DNA of 64,000 bases, from the NCBI RefSeq assembly GCF_900177725.1, contig NZ_FXAT01000002.1:372001-436000 (forward strand). The letters are read 5' to 3'. The translations under genes were made by a program, and so were the position numbers. The notes under the pieces are model-generated. The model saw only the letters and a list, made by a program, of their open reading frames with translations, did not search any database and was not told where the DNA came from. Source of the DNA: Paraburkholderia susongensis (GTDB lineage Bacteria; Pseudomonadota; Gammaproteobacteria; Burkholderiales; Burkholderiaceae). Of this stretch, positions 44,341 to 54,057 are shown in pieces (the first letter of the stretch is position 1; every line of letters starts with the position of its first letter).

Positions 44341-44585
44341 AAACCACACTCCGTTATCGTTTTCGAGGTGCCGACCGGCAACCCCGACCGGCTACCTCTT
44401 GCCTCGCCTGAAGCTGGCGCTCCGTTGCCGCCGGGCGACCGGCCGGCAACGCGCGCTACCGGCGCGGGCCAGATGCCGCGGTGCGCCGCGCGAGCGGCTT
44501 CGCGTGCAGGGCGACCGGATGCTGGCCGCTGATCGCCGATAGCCAGCGCGAGGGCCGCGCAAGTTTGCGCGGCGCCCCCAGTACC

Positions 44586-45767
44586 TTACACGCGCTCGAC
44601 AGCCAGCGCGACACCCATGCCGCCGCCGATGCACAACGACGCCAGCCCCCTCTTCGCATCGCGCTTCTGCATTTCGTGCAGCAGCGTGACGAGAATCCGG
44701 CAACCGGATGCACCGATCGGATGGCCGATCGCGATGGCGCCGCCGTTCACGTTGACCTTCGACGTGTCCCAGCCCATCTGCTTGTGCACGGCGAGCGCCT
44801 GCGCGGCGAACGCTTCGTTGATTTCCATCAGGTCGAGATCGGCCGGCGTCCAGCCCGCGCGCTCGAGGCAGCGGCGCGAAGCCGGCACCGGGCCCATGCC
44901 CATCACCTTCGGATCGACGCCCGCGTTCGCGTAGGCCTTGATGCGCGCGAGCGGCGTGAGGCCGAGAGCTTCGGCCTTCTTCAGCGACATCACGAGCACC
45001 GCGGCCGCGCCGTCGTTCAGGCCCGACGCGTTCGCCGCCGTAACCGTGCCTTCCTTCGAGAACGCCGGCTTCAGGCCCGCGAGCGATTCGGCCGTCACCC
45101 CGTGACGCACGAACTCGTCGGTGGCGAAGCGCAGCGGCTCGCCTTTGCGCTGCGGAATCTCGACGGGCACGATTTCGTCGTTGAAACGGCCCGCTTTCTG
45201 CGCGGCCTCCGCCTTGTTCTGCGACAGCGCCGCGAACGCGTCCTGCTGTTCGCGCGTGATGCCGTATTCCTTCGCGACGTTTTCAGCCGTCACGCCCATG
45301 TGGTACTGGTTGTAGACGTCCCACAGGCCGTCGACGATCATCGAGTCGATGAGCTTCGCATCGCCCATGCGGAAGCCGTCGCGCGAACCCGGCAGCACGT
45401 GCGGCGCCGCGCTCATGTTTTCCTGGCCGCCGGCGACCACGATGTCCGCGTCGCCGGCAATGATCGCGTTGGCCGCGAGCATCACCGCCTTCAGGCCCGA
45501 GCCGCACACCTTGTTGATCGTCATGCCGGGCACGGACGACGGCAGACCCGCCTTGATCAACGACTGACGCGCGGGATTCTGACCGGAACCCGCGGTCAGC
45601 ACCTGGCCGAGAATAACTTCGCTCACCTGGTCCGGCTTCACGCCAGCCCGTTCGAGTACGGCGCGCACTGCCACCGCGCCGAGTTCAGGAGCGGCAACCT
45701 TCGCGATAGATCCGCCGAATTTGCCCACTGCAGTACGAGCGGCCGATACGATCACAACATCAGTCAT
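44586..45767 (-). CDS. phaA: Acetyl-CoA acetyltransferase PhaA
   Basis: PhaA condenses two acetyl-CoA to acetoacetyl-CoA, the first step of PHB synthesis. The 393-residue thiolase has its catalytic Cys in [31 protein letters not shown], His in [10 protein letters not shown] and the second Cys in [12 protein letters not shown]. The start at 45767 is preferred to 45773 because GGAGG is 8 bases upstream of it. It sits between phaC and phaB. Confidence 0.95.
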   Translation of the reverse strand: MTDVVIVSAARTAVGKFGGSIAKVAAPELGAVAVRAVLERAGVKPDQVSEVILGQVLTAGSGQNPARQSLIKAGLPSSVPGMTINKVCGSGLKAVMLAANAIIAGDADIVVAGGQENMSAAPHVLPGSRDGFRMGDAKLIDSMIVDGLWDVYNQYHMGVTAENVAKEYGITREQQDAFAALSQNKAEAAQKAGRFNDEIVPVEIPQRKGEPLRFATDEFVRHGVTAESLAGLKPAFSKEGTVTAANASGLNDGAAAVLVMSLKKAEALGLTPLARIKAYANAGVDPKVMGMGPVPASRRCLERAGWTPADLDLMEINEAFAAQALAVHKQMGWDTSKVNVNGGAIAIGHPIGASGCRILVTLLHEMQKRDAKRGLASLCIGGGMGVALAVERV

Positions 45768-45954
45768 TTCCATATCCTCCGGGCACGTCGGCCAATTGCG
45801 CCGCAGCCCGTTACGTTAAAAATTCCGTTGTCCTTGCGCCTTCACCCGCGCTTTCATCAACCAGACGCTCATCGACCTGCCTGCACCCACCCACAGAACG
45901 ACCGCGCGCCGTGGTGCATGTTCAACCGGCGCGCGTCAAACCCGATGCGCAAAC

Positions 45955-47862
45955 CTACTCCCGTTGCCGCACGTAACGCCCTGGCGCCGGCTCGATCGCC
46001 GGGAACTCCGCGGAGCCGGCCGCGGCGCGCGGCTTCACCTTCCTGCCGCCGTACTGATCGAGCCACGTGACCCATTCGGGCCACCAGCTGCCGGGCACTT
46101 CGGTCGCCGCGTCGAACCACTCGTTCGCGCTTTCCGGCAGTGCTTTCTCTTCGGTCTCGAGCTTCCAGAAGCTGCGCTTTTTCTTCGCGGGCGGATTGAT
46201 CACGCCGGCGATATGCCCCGACGCGCCGAGCACGAACTTCAGCGGCCCGGAGAGCAGCGGCACCGACGCATACGCGGTTTGCCACGGCACGATATGGTCT
46301 TCGCGTGAACCATAAATGAAGGTGGGCACGTCGATCTTCGAGAGATCGACCGGCTCGCCGCAGGTGGTCAGCGCACCGGGCTCGCGCAGCTTGTTCTCGA
46401 GGTACGTGTTGCGCAGATACCAGCAGTACATCGGACCCGGCAGGCTGGTCGAGTCGCTGTTCCAGTACAGCAGGTCGAACGGCACCGGCGTGCGGCCCTT
46501 CAGGTAGTTGTCGACGACGTAGTTCCACACGAGGTCGTTCGGGCGCAGGAACGAGAACGTATTGGCGAACTCGATGCCGCGCATGAGTCCCGGCGGCGTA
46601 CCGTTCTTGCCGCCGATGGTCTGCTCGCGCATCTGCACGTGCGCCTCGTCGACGAACACGTCGAGCACGCCCGTGTCGGAAAAATCGAGCATGGCGGTGA
46701 GCAGCGTCATCGATGCGGCCGGATGTTCGCCGCGCGCCGCGGCCACCGCGAGCGCGGTGGCGAGCATCGTGCCGCCGACGCAGAAGCCGAGCGTATTGAT
46801 CTGCTCGCGGCCGCTGATCTTGCGCACGGTCTCGATTGCGGTGAGCACGCCCTCGCCGATGTAGTCGTCCCACGTCTTGTTCGCGACCGACTGATCCGCG
46901 TTGCGCCACGAAATCAGGAACACCTGGTGCCCCGAATCGAGCCCGTGCGCAACCAGCGAGTTCTCCGGCTGCAAATCGAGAATGTAGAACTTGTTGATGC
47001 ACGGCGGCACGATCAGGAGCGGCCGCTCGCGCACGGTGGGCGTGCGCGGTTTGTACTGGATCAGTTGCAGCAGATCGTTTTCGAACACCACCGAGCCTTC
47101 GGTGTTCGCGAGATTTTCGCCGACCGCGAAACGCGATTCGTCAGTTTGCGAAATCTTGCCGCGCTGCATGTCGCCGAGCAGGTTCATCACGCCTTGGCGC
47201 AAGCTCTCGCCCTTGCTGTCGAGCAGGGTTTTCTGCGCTTCGGGATTCAGTGCGAAGAAGTTGCTCGGCGCGGCCGCCGCTGTCCATTGCTGGACTGCGA
47301 AGCGGATGCGCTCGCGCATCTTCGGCTCGGTGTCGAGCGCGTCGACCATTTCCTGCAGGTAGCGCGCGTTCAGCAGATACCACGCGGCGGTAAACGCATA
47401 GGCCGGCGTCTCGCTCCATGCTTCCGAGCTAAAACGCCGGTCCTTGAGTTCGGGCGCCTTGCTGGCCGACGTCGTGGCCTGCTGGATCAGATCCATCGCG
47501 TCGCGCGAATAACCGGTTTGCAGCTTCTGCAAACGCTCCGGCGGGATTGCGGCGACGGGAATGTTCAGAGCCGGAAAAGACGGCAGCGACGGTATCGCGC
47601 CGGCGGCCAGCTTGCTGAAGTCTGGCATGCCCGGAAACGGCGGCACAGGAGGGAAACCCGACGGAAAACCCGTCTGCGGCATGGAGGGAACCTGGAACGG
47701 TGCGCCGCCGGGCGGCACGCCGAACGAGCGCCATGCGCTCATCCAGGCGTCGAGGAATTGCTGCATGCCCGCGGCGGGCGACGCGCCGCTCGTACCGGCC
47801 TGCTGCGCTTGCTCCTTCGAGGAGTCCGTGCTGGGGGAGCCTGAGGAATGTGATGCTGCCAT
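45955..47862 (-). CDS. phaC: Class I polyhydroxyalkanoate synthase PhaC
   Basis: PhaC polymerises (R)-3-hydroxyacyl-CoA on the granule surface. The 635-residue protein has the lipase-like box GFCVGGT with the nucleophilic Cys (near residue 360), the catalytic Asp in GSREDHIVPW and His in GASGHIAGVINPP, and the N-terminal YLLNARYLQEMVD region. The start at 47862 follows AGCAGGT; the frame to 47982 overlaps the promoter and is rejected. Residues 1-110 are Pro/Gly-rich, as in burkholderial PhaC. It is the first gene of phaCABR. Confidence 0.95.
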   Translation of the reverse strand: MAASHSSGSPSTDSSKEQAQQAGTSGASPAAGMQQFLDAWMSAWRSFGVPPGGAPFQVPSMPQTGFPSGFPPVPPFPGMPDFSKLAAGAIPSLPSFPALNIPVAAIPPERLQKLQTGYSRDAMDLIQQATTSASKAPELKDRRFSSEAWSETPAYAFTAAWYLLNARYLQEMVDALDTEPKMRERIRFAVQQWTAAAAPSNFFALNPEAQKTLLDSKGESLRQGVMNLLGDMQRGKISQTDESRFAVGENLANTEGSVVFENDLLQLIQYKPRTPTVRERPLLIVPPCINKFYILDLQPENSLVAHGLDSGHQVFLISWRNADQSVANKTWDDYIGEGVLTAIETVRKISGREQINTLGFCVGGTMLATALAVAAARGEHPAASMTLLTAMLDFSDTGVLDVFVDEAHVQMREQTIGGKNGTPPGLMRGIEFANTFSFLRPNDLVWNYVVDNYLKGRTPVPFDLLYWNSDSTSLPGPMYCWYLRNTYLENKLREPGALTTCGEPVDLSKIDVPTFIYGSREDHIVPWQTAYASVPLLSGPLKFVLGASGHIAGVINPPAKKKRSFWKLETEEKALPESANEWFDAATEVPGSWWPEWVTWLDQYGGRKVKPRAAAGSAEFPAIEPAPGRYVRQRE

Positions 47863-47980
47863 ACCTGCTTTTGACCGGTGAGTCCTTGCGGACGGGTTGA
47901 GTGGCAGGTTCGTGCGCACGCGGCGATTGCTCGCGGCCTCGTCACGCCCTGTCCCATGAGACGAGGAGCTTGGGAGGAAC

Positions 47981-48010
47981 ATTCTTGCTCCCCATCACAA
48001 GGCATGTCAA
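47981..48010 (-). promoter_or_regulatory. Sigma70-type promoter of phaC
   Basis: On the minus strand a perfect -35 TTGACA (48005-48010) is separated by 18 bases from AAGAAT (47981-47986). It lies about 120 bases before the phaC ATG. Ralstonia eutropha phaC has a comparable TTGACA-18-AACAAT promoter. Confidence 0.6.
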
Positions 48011-48240
48011 TGCTTGTTCCCGATTTTGCCGCAGTGCGATAGTTTTTTAATTATCGTTTTCCCTGTATGGCAAATCGCGCTTTTGCGAACCGACGATCGA
48101 CGCCGCGGGCAAATAAAAAAGCGCCCGCGATGCATGGCCCTTAACGGACATTCATACGTTCTCCCGCCCGCCTTTCCCGCGGCCGATTTACGTCAGCCGC
48201 AAACCTTCCGGCAGCGCAACAAAAATGCGCGGCGCGGCAC

Positions 48241-48317
48241 GCGGATAGCGTTTGTCCACGTTTGTCCACGTATCCGCATGAAGACTCGCAAACAGCGCGT
48301 GTCTTCATGCGGGTATA
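48241..48317. repeat. Nested direct and inverted repeats
   Basis: GTTTGTCCAC occurs twice in tandem (about 48250-48269), flanked by GCGGATA (48241-48247) and TATCCGC (48271-48277). TATCCGCATGAAGAC (48271-48285) then pairs with GTCTTCATGCGGGTA (48301-48315) at 13 of 15 positions around a 15-base spacer. This could be an operator or an RNA hairpin, located after the pgeF stop. Confidence 0.6.
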
Positions 48318-48393
48318 TACGCCGCGCATCGATTGCGGATGGATTAATTAATTTTCAAACGTATGACGAGACGATACGGACACGCGCCGCGCG

Positions 48394-49257
48394 TCAATCG
48401 GCGAGTGTTTGCGCCTGATCGTCGAGCCAGATCAGCGCGGCCATGCGGCCCGTGTCGCGGTCGCGGCGATACGAATAGAAACGCTCGCGTTGCGTGACCG
48501 CGCAAAGGTCGCCGCCGCTCACGCGCGTCACGCCGAGGCGCTGCAAGCGCAGGCGCGCAAGCGCCGGCAGATCGGCGAGATATTTGCCGGGATTCACCGG
48601 ATGCGCAACGAACGCATTCGCCGTTGCGTCGCGTTGCCCGCCGTCCGCGCCGCTCAAGAACGCATCACGCACGTCAGGGCCGACTTCGAACGCGTCCGGG
48701 CCGATCGACGGTCCGAGGTACGCGTGCAATGCGCCCGTCTCCACGCCGGCTAACGCCGCGACACGCCGCGCGGTCTGCTCGACGATGCCGGCCGCGAGTC
48801 CGCGCCAGCCGGCGTGTGCGGCGCCGACCGCGCGGCCCGCTTCGTCGCACAACAGCACCGGCATGCAATCGGCAACCATCACGACGCACACGGTGCCCGC
48901 GCGATCGGTGACGCTCGCGTCGGCGCGCGCCGGCGTGCCCTCCGCCCGGGCCTGCGCGAGAACATCCTCGGCGCGCACGATGCCGGCGCCGTGAATCTGC
49001 TCGAGCCACGCGGCTTCGCGAACGCCGGCCAGTGCGAGCAGCCGTGCGCGGTTGCTCGCGACCGCGGCCGGATCGTCACCGGTTTTCATGCCCAGATTGA
49101 GGCCGCCGGGCTGGTCCGCGCCATCCCGCCAACGGCCGAACGGCGCGGCGCTCACGCCGCCGTTGCGTGTGGTCACGAGCGCGCGCACGCGCGGCGACAC
49201 GTTCCATGCGGGTTGCACGACATCGGCAAAACCCAGTTCCGGCAAAGCTGTGCTCAT
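48394..49257 (-). CDS. pgeF: Peptidoglycan editing factor PgeF (YfiH/laccase-domain)
   Basis: PgeF hydrolyses mis-incorporated amino acids in peptidoglycan precursors and was formerly called polyphenol oxidase. The 287-residue protein has metal-site segments [21 protein letters not shown] and [18 protein letters not shown], then [14 protein letters not shown] and [19 protein letters not shown]. Its ATG overlaps the rluD stop by 4 bases (ATGA), the common rluD-pgeF operon arrangement. Confidence 0.92.
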   Translation of the reverse strand: MSTALPELGFADVVQPAWNVSPRVRALVTTRNGGVSAAPFGRWRDGADQPGGLNLGMKTGDDPAAVASNRARLLALAGVREAAWLEQIHGAGIVRAEDVLAQARAEGTPARADASVTDRAGTVCVVMVADCMPVLLCDEAGRAVGAAHAGWRGLAAGIVEQTARRVAALAGVETGALHAYLGPSIGPDAFEVGPDVRDAFLSGADGGQRDATANAFVAHPVNPGKYLADLPALARLRLQRLGVTRVSGGDLCAVTQRERFYSYRRDRDTGRMAALIWLDDQAQTLAD

Positions 49258-50600
49258 GCGTGATCGTCCTTGTCGTGGTCGTGGTCGTGGTCGTGGTCGC
49301 GGTCGTGGTCGTCGCGGTCGTTGTTTGCGGCGTCAGCCTCGTCGTAATCGTGGTCGTCGCCATCACCGCCGTCGAGCGATGCGTCGTATTCCTCGTCCTC
49401 GTAGTACGTGTCGTCGAATTCGCCCGCGTCGTCGCGGCCGAGACCGAGCGCTTCGGATAGCGCCTCGATGTCGGCCGGCACGCCGGCGCGCCATTGCATC
49501 GAGCGGCCGGTCTTCGGATGGATCAGCCCAAGCCGCCACGCATGCAGCGCCTGGCGCGCGAAACCGTCCGGCAGCGGCGTGACCGAGCGCTTGCCGCGCG
49601 CGCGCCCATACACGGGATCGCCGAGCAGCGGATGGCCGACGTGTGCGCAATGCACGCGAATCTGGTGCGTGCGGCCGGTTTCGAGATCGCAGTGAATCGC
49701 CGTGACCGGCTGACGCTGCCAGATCGCCGAATCGACGCGCCGGAAATGCGTGCGCGCCGGTTTGCCCGCCGCGCCCGTCACCACCGCCATGCGCGTGCGC
49801 TCGCGCGGATCGCGTCCAATTGGCGCGTCGATCGTGCCTTCCTCGGGCATGTTGCCCCACACGAGCGCAAGATAGCGGCGCTTGACCGTGCGCGCCTGCA
49901 ACTGGCGCACGAGGTCGGTCTGCGCTTCGAGCGTGCGCGCGACCACCATGAGCCCCGAGGTCTCCTTGTCGAGCCGGTGCACGATGCCCGCGCGCGGCAG
50001 GCCGGCCGCGGCCTCGCCATAGCGGTGCAGCAGGCCGTTCAGCACCGTGCCGCTCCAGTTGCCGGCCGCCGGATGCACGACCATGCCGGCCGGCTTGTTG
50101 ATGACGACGAGCGTGTCGTCTTCGTAGACGATCTCGAGCGGCACCGGTTCGGGCGTGAAGGCGAGCTGCTCGGGCAGCAGATCGGGCACGAGTTCGATCG
50201 TGGCGCCCAGCGGCACCGGCTGGCGGATCTTCGCCGGCTTGCCGTCGACGCACACGCGCCCGGCCTCGATCCAGCTTTGCAGACGGCTGCGCGAAAACTC
50301 CGGAAACACTTTCGCGAGCACCTTGTCGAGGCGCTCGCCGGCGAGCTCGTCAGGCGCGACGACCGCGCGCGGGCTCTCGTCCGCTATGCGGTTCGGCACG
50401 ATGGCCGCTGCGGCGCCGGTGGCCACCCCAGTGGCCGCCCCGGCCGCAGACGCCTGCGCGCCAGCCGCCACGGGCGTGTCGCCGCCGAAATCGTCGTCGA
50501 GGGAATCGGTGTCCAACGCGTCGGCGGGGTCGGCGCTTACGCTATAATCTTCGTTGCTATTCCCGGCGCCTGCGGTGCCTGGAGTATTTGAGCGGGTCAT
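49254..50600 (-). CDS. rluD: 23S rRNA pseudouridine synthase RluD
   Basis: RluD makes pseudouridines 1911, 1915 and 1917 of 23S rRNA. The 448-residue protein has an S4 domain ([28 protein letters not shown]), the catalytic motif [12 protein letters not shown] with the Asp, and the closing [23 protein letters not shown]. It is longer than E. coli RluD (about 326 residues) because of an acidic/Ala-rich N-terminal extension of about 80 residues and a C-terminal tail that ends in an Asp/His repeat coded by a hexanucleotide array (49272-49323). Confidence 0.93.
   Translation of the reverse strand: MTRSNTPGTAGAGNSNEDYSVSADPADALDTDSLDDDFGGDTPVAAGAQASAAGAATGVATGAAAAIVPNRIADESPRAVVAPDELAGERLDKVLAKVFPEFSRSRLQSWIEAGRVCVDGKPAKIRQPVPLGATIELVPDLLPEQLAFTPEPVPLEIVYEDDTLVVINKPAGMVVHPAAGNWSGTVLNGLLHRYGEAAAGLPRAGIVHRLDKETSGLMVVARTLEAQTDLVRQLQARTVKRRYLALVWGNMPEEGTIDAPIGRDPRERTRMAVVTGAAGKPARTHFRRVDSAIWQRQPVTAIHCDLETGRTHQIRVHCAHVGHPLLGDPVYGRARGKRSVTPLPDGFARQALHAWRLGLIHPKTGRSMQWRAGVPADIEALSEALGLGRDDAGEFDDTYYEDEEYDASLDGGDGDDHDYDEADAANNDRDDHDRDHDHDHDHDKDDHA
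49272..49323. repeat. Hexanucleotide repeat (GTGGTC) in the rluD 3' end
   Basis: Alternating GTC and GTG triplets run from 49272 to about 49323 with two interruptions. Read in rluD they encode Asp-His dipeptides, including an uninterrupted DHDHDHDHD run. The period of 6 keeps the frame, so copy number can vary without disrupting the gene. Confidence 0.85.
50543..50548 (+). promoter_or_regulatory. Candidate -10 (TATAAT) of bamD
   Basis: GCTATAATC contains a perfect -10 hexamer 90 bases before the bamD start, inside the divergent rluD coding region. The gap between the two genes is only 38 bp, so the bamD promoter must overlap rluD. Confidence 0.45.
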
Positions 50601-50638
50601 TGAGTCTGGGTCACCTGGACGTAAAGCTAGACTGGAAA

Positions 50639-51499
50639 ATGCGAGCCTTGAACACCATCACTGAAGCGGCGCTCAATTTGGCGGCCATCAAGAAGGCGGC
50701 CCGGAAAGTGGCCGGATACGTTGCGTGCGCCGCGGCCGTCGTCGCTGTCGCGGCTTGCCACGGCCTGCCGGAGAAAACCGACGAAACGGCAACGTGGAAT
50801 AACAACAAATTATATACGGAGGCGAACGACGCCTTGTCCGGTAATGACTGGGGCAAGTGCGCGAAGTACTTCGAAATGCTCGAGGGCCGCGACCCGTTCG
50901 GCCACTTCGCGCAGCAGGCGCAGATCAACGTCGCGTACTGCAACTGGAAAGACAACGAAAACGCCGCCGCCGACCAGGCCATCGACCGCTTCATCCAGCT
51001 GCACCCGGATCACCCGGACATCGCCTACGCGTACTACCTGAAGGGCATGATCCACTTCAACGACGACCTCGGTCTGTTCGGCCGCTTCTCCGGCCAGGAC
51101 ATGAGCGAGCGCGATCCCAAGTCGCTGCGCGAGTCGTATGACGCGTTCAAGATAGTGGTGGACCGCTTCCCGAACAGCAAGTACGCGCCGGACGCCGCGC
51201 AACGCATGCGCTACATCGTGAACGCGCTGGCGTCGCACGAGGTTCACGCGGCGGACTACTACTACCGGCGCGGCGCCTACGTCGCGGCGATCAACCGCGC
51301 GCAACTGGCGCTGCGCGAATACAAGAACGCACCGGCTATCGAAGACGCGCTGCACATCATGGTGCTGTCGTACGAGAAGCTGAACCAGCCGCAACTCGCC
51401 GACGACACGCGCCGCGTGCTTGCCGGCACCTTCCCGGACAGCCCGTACATCACGGGCCGCGCGCGGCCCGGCACGCAGAAGTCGTGGTGGCAGTTCTGA
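50639..51499 (+). CDS. bamD: Outer membrane assembly lipoprotein BamD
   Basis: BamD is the essential lipoprotein of the beta-barrel assembly machine. The 286-residue protein has a signal peptide ending in the lipobox VAAC (lipidated Cys near 39), then TPR repeats ([83 protein letters not shown]). The start at 50639 gives the proper signal peptide; 50588 is too early. A bidirectional terminator follows. Confidence 0.95.
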   Translation: MRALNTITEAALNLAAIKKAARKVAGYVACAAAVVAVAACHGLPEKTDETATWNNNKLYTEANDALSGNDWGKCAKYFEMLEGRDPFGHFAQQAQINVAYCNWKDNENAAADQAIDRFIQLHPDHPDIAYAYYLKGMIHFNDDLGLFGRFSGQDMSERDPKSLRESYDAFKIVVDRFPNSKYAPDAAQRMRYIVNALASHEVHAADYYYRRGAYVAAINRAQLALREYKNAPAIEDALHIMVLSYEKLNQPQLADDTRRVLAGTFPDSPYITGRARPGTQKSWWQF

Positions 51500-51541
51500 G
51501 CCGCGCCACGTACTGAAAATACTGAAAATTCAGCCTGAAAT

Positions 51542-51579
51542 AAAAAAACGCCACGACCTCGAAATCGTGGCGTTTTTTT
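51542..51579. terminator. Bidirectional terminator between bamD and rlmD
   Basis: AAAAAAACGCCACGA (51542-51556) and TCGTGGCGTTTTTTT (51565-51579) form a perfect 15-bp stem, with T runs on both strands. It serves bamD on plus and rlmD on minus. Confidence 0.92.
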
Positions 51580-51670
51580 CACCTCCGCAGATCCGCGCTT
51601 TCGCGCATCGGCGCCGTTTCCGTTTACCCGAAACGCCCGCCGCTCAGCCGCAGGCGCCGCGCCCCACGCG

Positions 51671-53101
51671 TCAATCCCGCTCGAACAACGCAATCGACTC
51701 CACGTGCGACGTGTGCGGGAACATGTTCACGACACCTGCGCCCACGAGCCGGTAGCCGGCCTCGTGCACGAGCAGGCCCGCATCGCGCGCGAGCGTCGCC
51801 GGCGCGCACGACACGTAGACGATACGCTTCGGCAGCGGCCCGTCGCCGCTCTGCGCGATCTCCGCCAGCGCCTTCGCGACCGCGAGCGCGCCTTCGCGCG
51901 GCGGGTCGATCAGGAACTTGTCGAAGTGACCGAGCGCGCGCATGTCGTCGGCGGTGACTTCGAACAGATTGCGGCACGCGAACGACGTATGAGCGGCGAC
52001 GCCATTTAACCCGGCGTTCTCGAGCGCACGCCCGGTTAGCACCTCGCTGCCCTCGATGCCGACCACTTCCCGCGACACCCGCGCGAGCGGCAGCGTGAAG
52101 TTGCCGATCCCGCAGAACAGATCGAGCACGCGGTCCGTGCGCGCCGGCGCGAGCAGGCGCAGCGCGCGGCTCACCAGCACGCGGTTGATCGCGTGATTGA
52201 CCTGCGTGAAGTCGGTCGGCTTGAACGGCATGCGGATGCCGTATTCCGGCAGCGTGTAATCGAGTTGCACGTCGAGCGGATAGAACGGCGTAACCGTGTC
52301 TGGGCCACCCGGCTGCAACCAGAACTGCACCTTGTGCTCGTCCGCGAAATCGCGCAGCACCTGTTCGTCCGCGGCGGTGAGCGGCTCGAGGTTGCGTATG
52401 ACGAGCGCCGTGACCGAGGAGCCGACTGCGAGCTCGATCTGCGGCATGCGGTCGTAGATCGACAGCTTGCGCACCATGAAGCGCAGCGGCATCAACATCG
52501 CCGACACATGCGGCGGCAGCACTTCGCAGGTTTTCATGTCCGCGATATAGCTGCTCTTCTTCTCGTGAAAACCGATTCGCATGCCGCCGCGCTCCGGCAG
52601 ATAACGCACCGCGAGACGCGCGCGATAGCGATAGCCCCAGGACGGCCCGTGAATCGGCCGGAACACCGTTTCGGGGCGCAGCTTCGCGAGACGCTGCAGA
52701 TTGTCCTCGAGCACGCGCTGCTTGACCGCGATCTGTGCGCGCATGTCGAGATGCTGCATCGAGCAGCCCCCGCAGATATCGAAGTAGCTGCATTTCGGCG
52801 TGGTGCGGATCACGCTTTCGCGGAACACCTGCACGACTTCGGCCTGCTCGAATTTCGGCTTGCTGCGATGCGTCGTATAGCTGACGCGCTCGCCCGGCAA
52901 CGCGCCTTCGACGAAGATCACCTTGCCTGGCGTGCCGTCTTCATTTTCGATGCGGCCCACGCCGCGTGCTTCCATGTCGAGCGAAACGATTTCGATGACC
53001 GGTTCGTTACCGGTAATGACGAGCGCGGACGCCGGGGCGGGCGCCTTGGAATGCTTCGATGAACGCCGCGGCGAGCGACGATGGGGGGCAGTTCGGGACA
53101 C
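51671..53101 (-). CDS. rlmD: 23S rRNA (uracil-1939-C5)-methyltransferase RlmD
   Basis: RlmD methylates U1939 of 23S rRNA with SAM. The 476-residue protein has an N-terminal TRAM domain ([23 protein letters not shown]), [4Fe-4S] cysteines in [18 protein letters not shown]-binding [14 protein letters not shown], and the catalytic Cys in [12 protein letters not shown]; the usual motif is SCNPATLARD, so Asn is replaced by Ala. The start is a GTG at 53101 with GGAAG upstream. It converges on bamD. Confidence 0.93.
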   Translation of the reverse strand: MSRTAPHRRSPRRSSKHSKAPAPASALVITGNEPVIEIVSLDMEARGVGRIENEDGTPGKVIFVEGALPGERVSYTTHRSKPKFEQAEVVQVFRESVIRTTPKCSYFDICGGCSMQHLDMRAQIAVKQRVLEDNLQRLAKLRPETVFRPIHGPSWGYRYRARLAVRYLPERGGMRIGFHEKKSSYIADMKTCEVLPPHVSAMLMPLRFMVRKLSIYDRMPQIELAVGSSVTALVIRNLEPLTAADEQVLRDFADEHKVQFWLQPGGPDTVTPFYPLDVQLDYTLPEYGIRMPFKPTDFTQVNHAINRVLVSRALRLLAPARTDRVLDLFCGIGNFTLPLARVSREVVGIEGSEVLTGRALENAGLNGVAAHTSFACRNLFEVTADDMRALGHFDKFLIDPPREGALAVAKALAEIAQSGDGPLPKRIVYVSCAPATLARDAGLLVHEAGYRLVGAGVVNMFPHTSHVESIALFERD

Positions 53102-53276
53102 CTGCGACTTCCTGACAGACTGTGGGGAAAGGCGAGATTGTAGACGAAGCGCCGGGCCTACCTGCGATCGGAAGCGGCGCGGCCGCGCGCGCCGGAGAAA
53201 TTACCGCTCGAATTACCGCTTGAATGACCGCGCAAACACAGCGCGCACATTCAGTGCGCAGGGCCGGCGCGTCAAC

Positions 53277-54053
53277 TTACTGCTCGAACGCCGCCAGATA
53301 CTCGGCCCACTGCGGGGCGGTTTCGAGCGCGAGCGCGTTCTTGACGAGGTTGATCTCGTCAGCATACTCCGACGGCGAAAACCCGCCGCGCATCAACTGG
53401 AAGCGGCAATACAGCAGGTACGTGTTGACGACGTCGGTCTCGCAGTAATTGCGGATTTCCTCGATGCGCCCTTGCTGGAACGCCTGCCACACCTGGCTGC
53501 CGTCCATGCCCATCTTGCCCGGAAAACCGCACATTTTCGCGAGCGCGTCGAGCGGCGCGTTGGCGCGTGCCTGGTACATGGCGAGCACGTCCATGAGGTC
53601 CGTGTGGCGCGCGTGATAGCGGCTGATGTAGTTGTTCCACTTGAACTCGCGGTCGTCCTCGCCGACGTCCCAGAACCGGTAGGCGGGAATGCCATTGACG
53701 AGCGCGCGGTAGTTGAGCACCGGCAGATCGAAACCGCCGCCGTTCCACGACACGATCTGCGGCGTGTACTTCTCGATCACGCGATAAAACGACTGCACGA
53801 GCACCGCTTCGCCGTCCTGCGGCGTGCCGAGCGAGCGCACGCGAAAACCGTTGTTGTCGCGAAACACGCAGGAAATTGCCGCGACCCGTTGCAGGTGATG
53901 CGGCAGGAAATCGCTGCCGGTTTTTTCGCGGCGCGCGGCGAACGCATGTTCGGCGACTTCGGCGTCGCTCATCGACGCGGGCAAATCTTCAAGGCGGCGA
54001 ATACCGGCGACATCGGGAATCGTCTCGATGTCGAAAACAAGAATCGGTGTCAT
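53277..54053 (-). CDS. DEDDy-type 3'-5' exonuclease (PolB exonuclease-like)
   Basis: The 258-residue protein has the catalytic motif order of DnaQ-superfamily exonucleases: FDIETIP near the N terminus (Asp, Glu), VSWNGGGFDLPVL (second Asp) and the terminal YCETDVVNTYLLY (Tyr-xxx-Asp). It matches the predicted PolB-like 3'-5' exonuclease family. The ATG at 54053 lies 4 bases after the rpoS stop and has no ribosome site of its own, so it is probably translated by coupling to rpoS. The DNA or RNA substrate is unknown. Confidence 0.87.
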   Translation of the reverse strand: MTPILVFDIETIPDVAGIRRLEDLPASMSDAEVAEHAFAARREKTGSDFLPHHLQRVAAISCVFRDNNGFRVRSLGTPQDGEAVLVQSFYRVIEKYTPQIVSWNGGGFDLPVLNYRALVNGIPAYRFWDVGEDDREFKWNNYISRYHARHTDLMDVLAMYQARANAPLDALAKMCGFPGKMGMDGSQVWQAFQQGRIEEIRNYCETDVVNTYLLYCRFQLMRGGFSPSEYADEINLVKNALALETAPQWAEYLAAFEQ

Positions 54054-54057
54054 CAGA

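Larger units (their letters stand above)
47863..48393. other. Intergenic region upstream of phaC
   Basis: These 531 bases hold no supported gene. They contain the phaC promoter (47981-48010), an inverted repeat around an A-rich loop (48104-48129) and the nested repeats at 48241-48317. The centre is AT-rich (TTTTTTAATTATCG near 48045). Confidence 0.6.
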
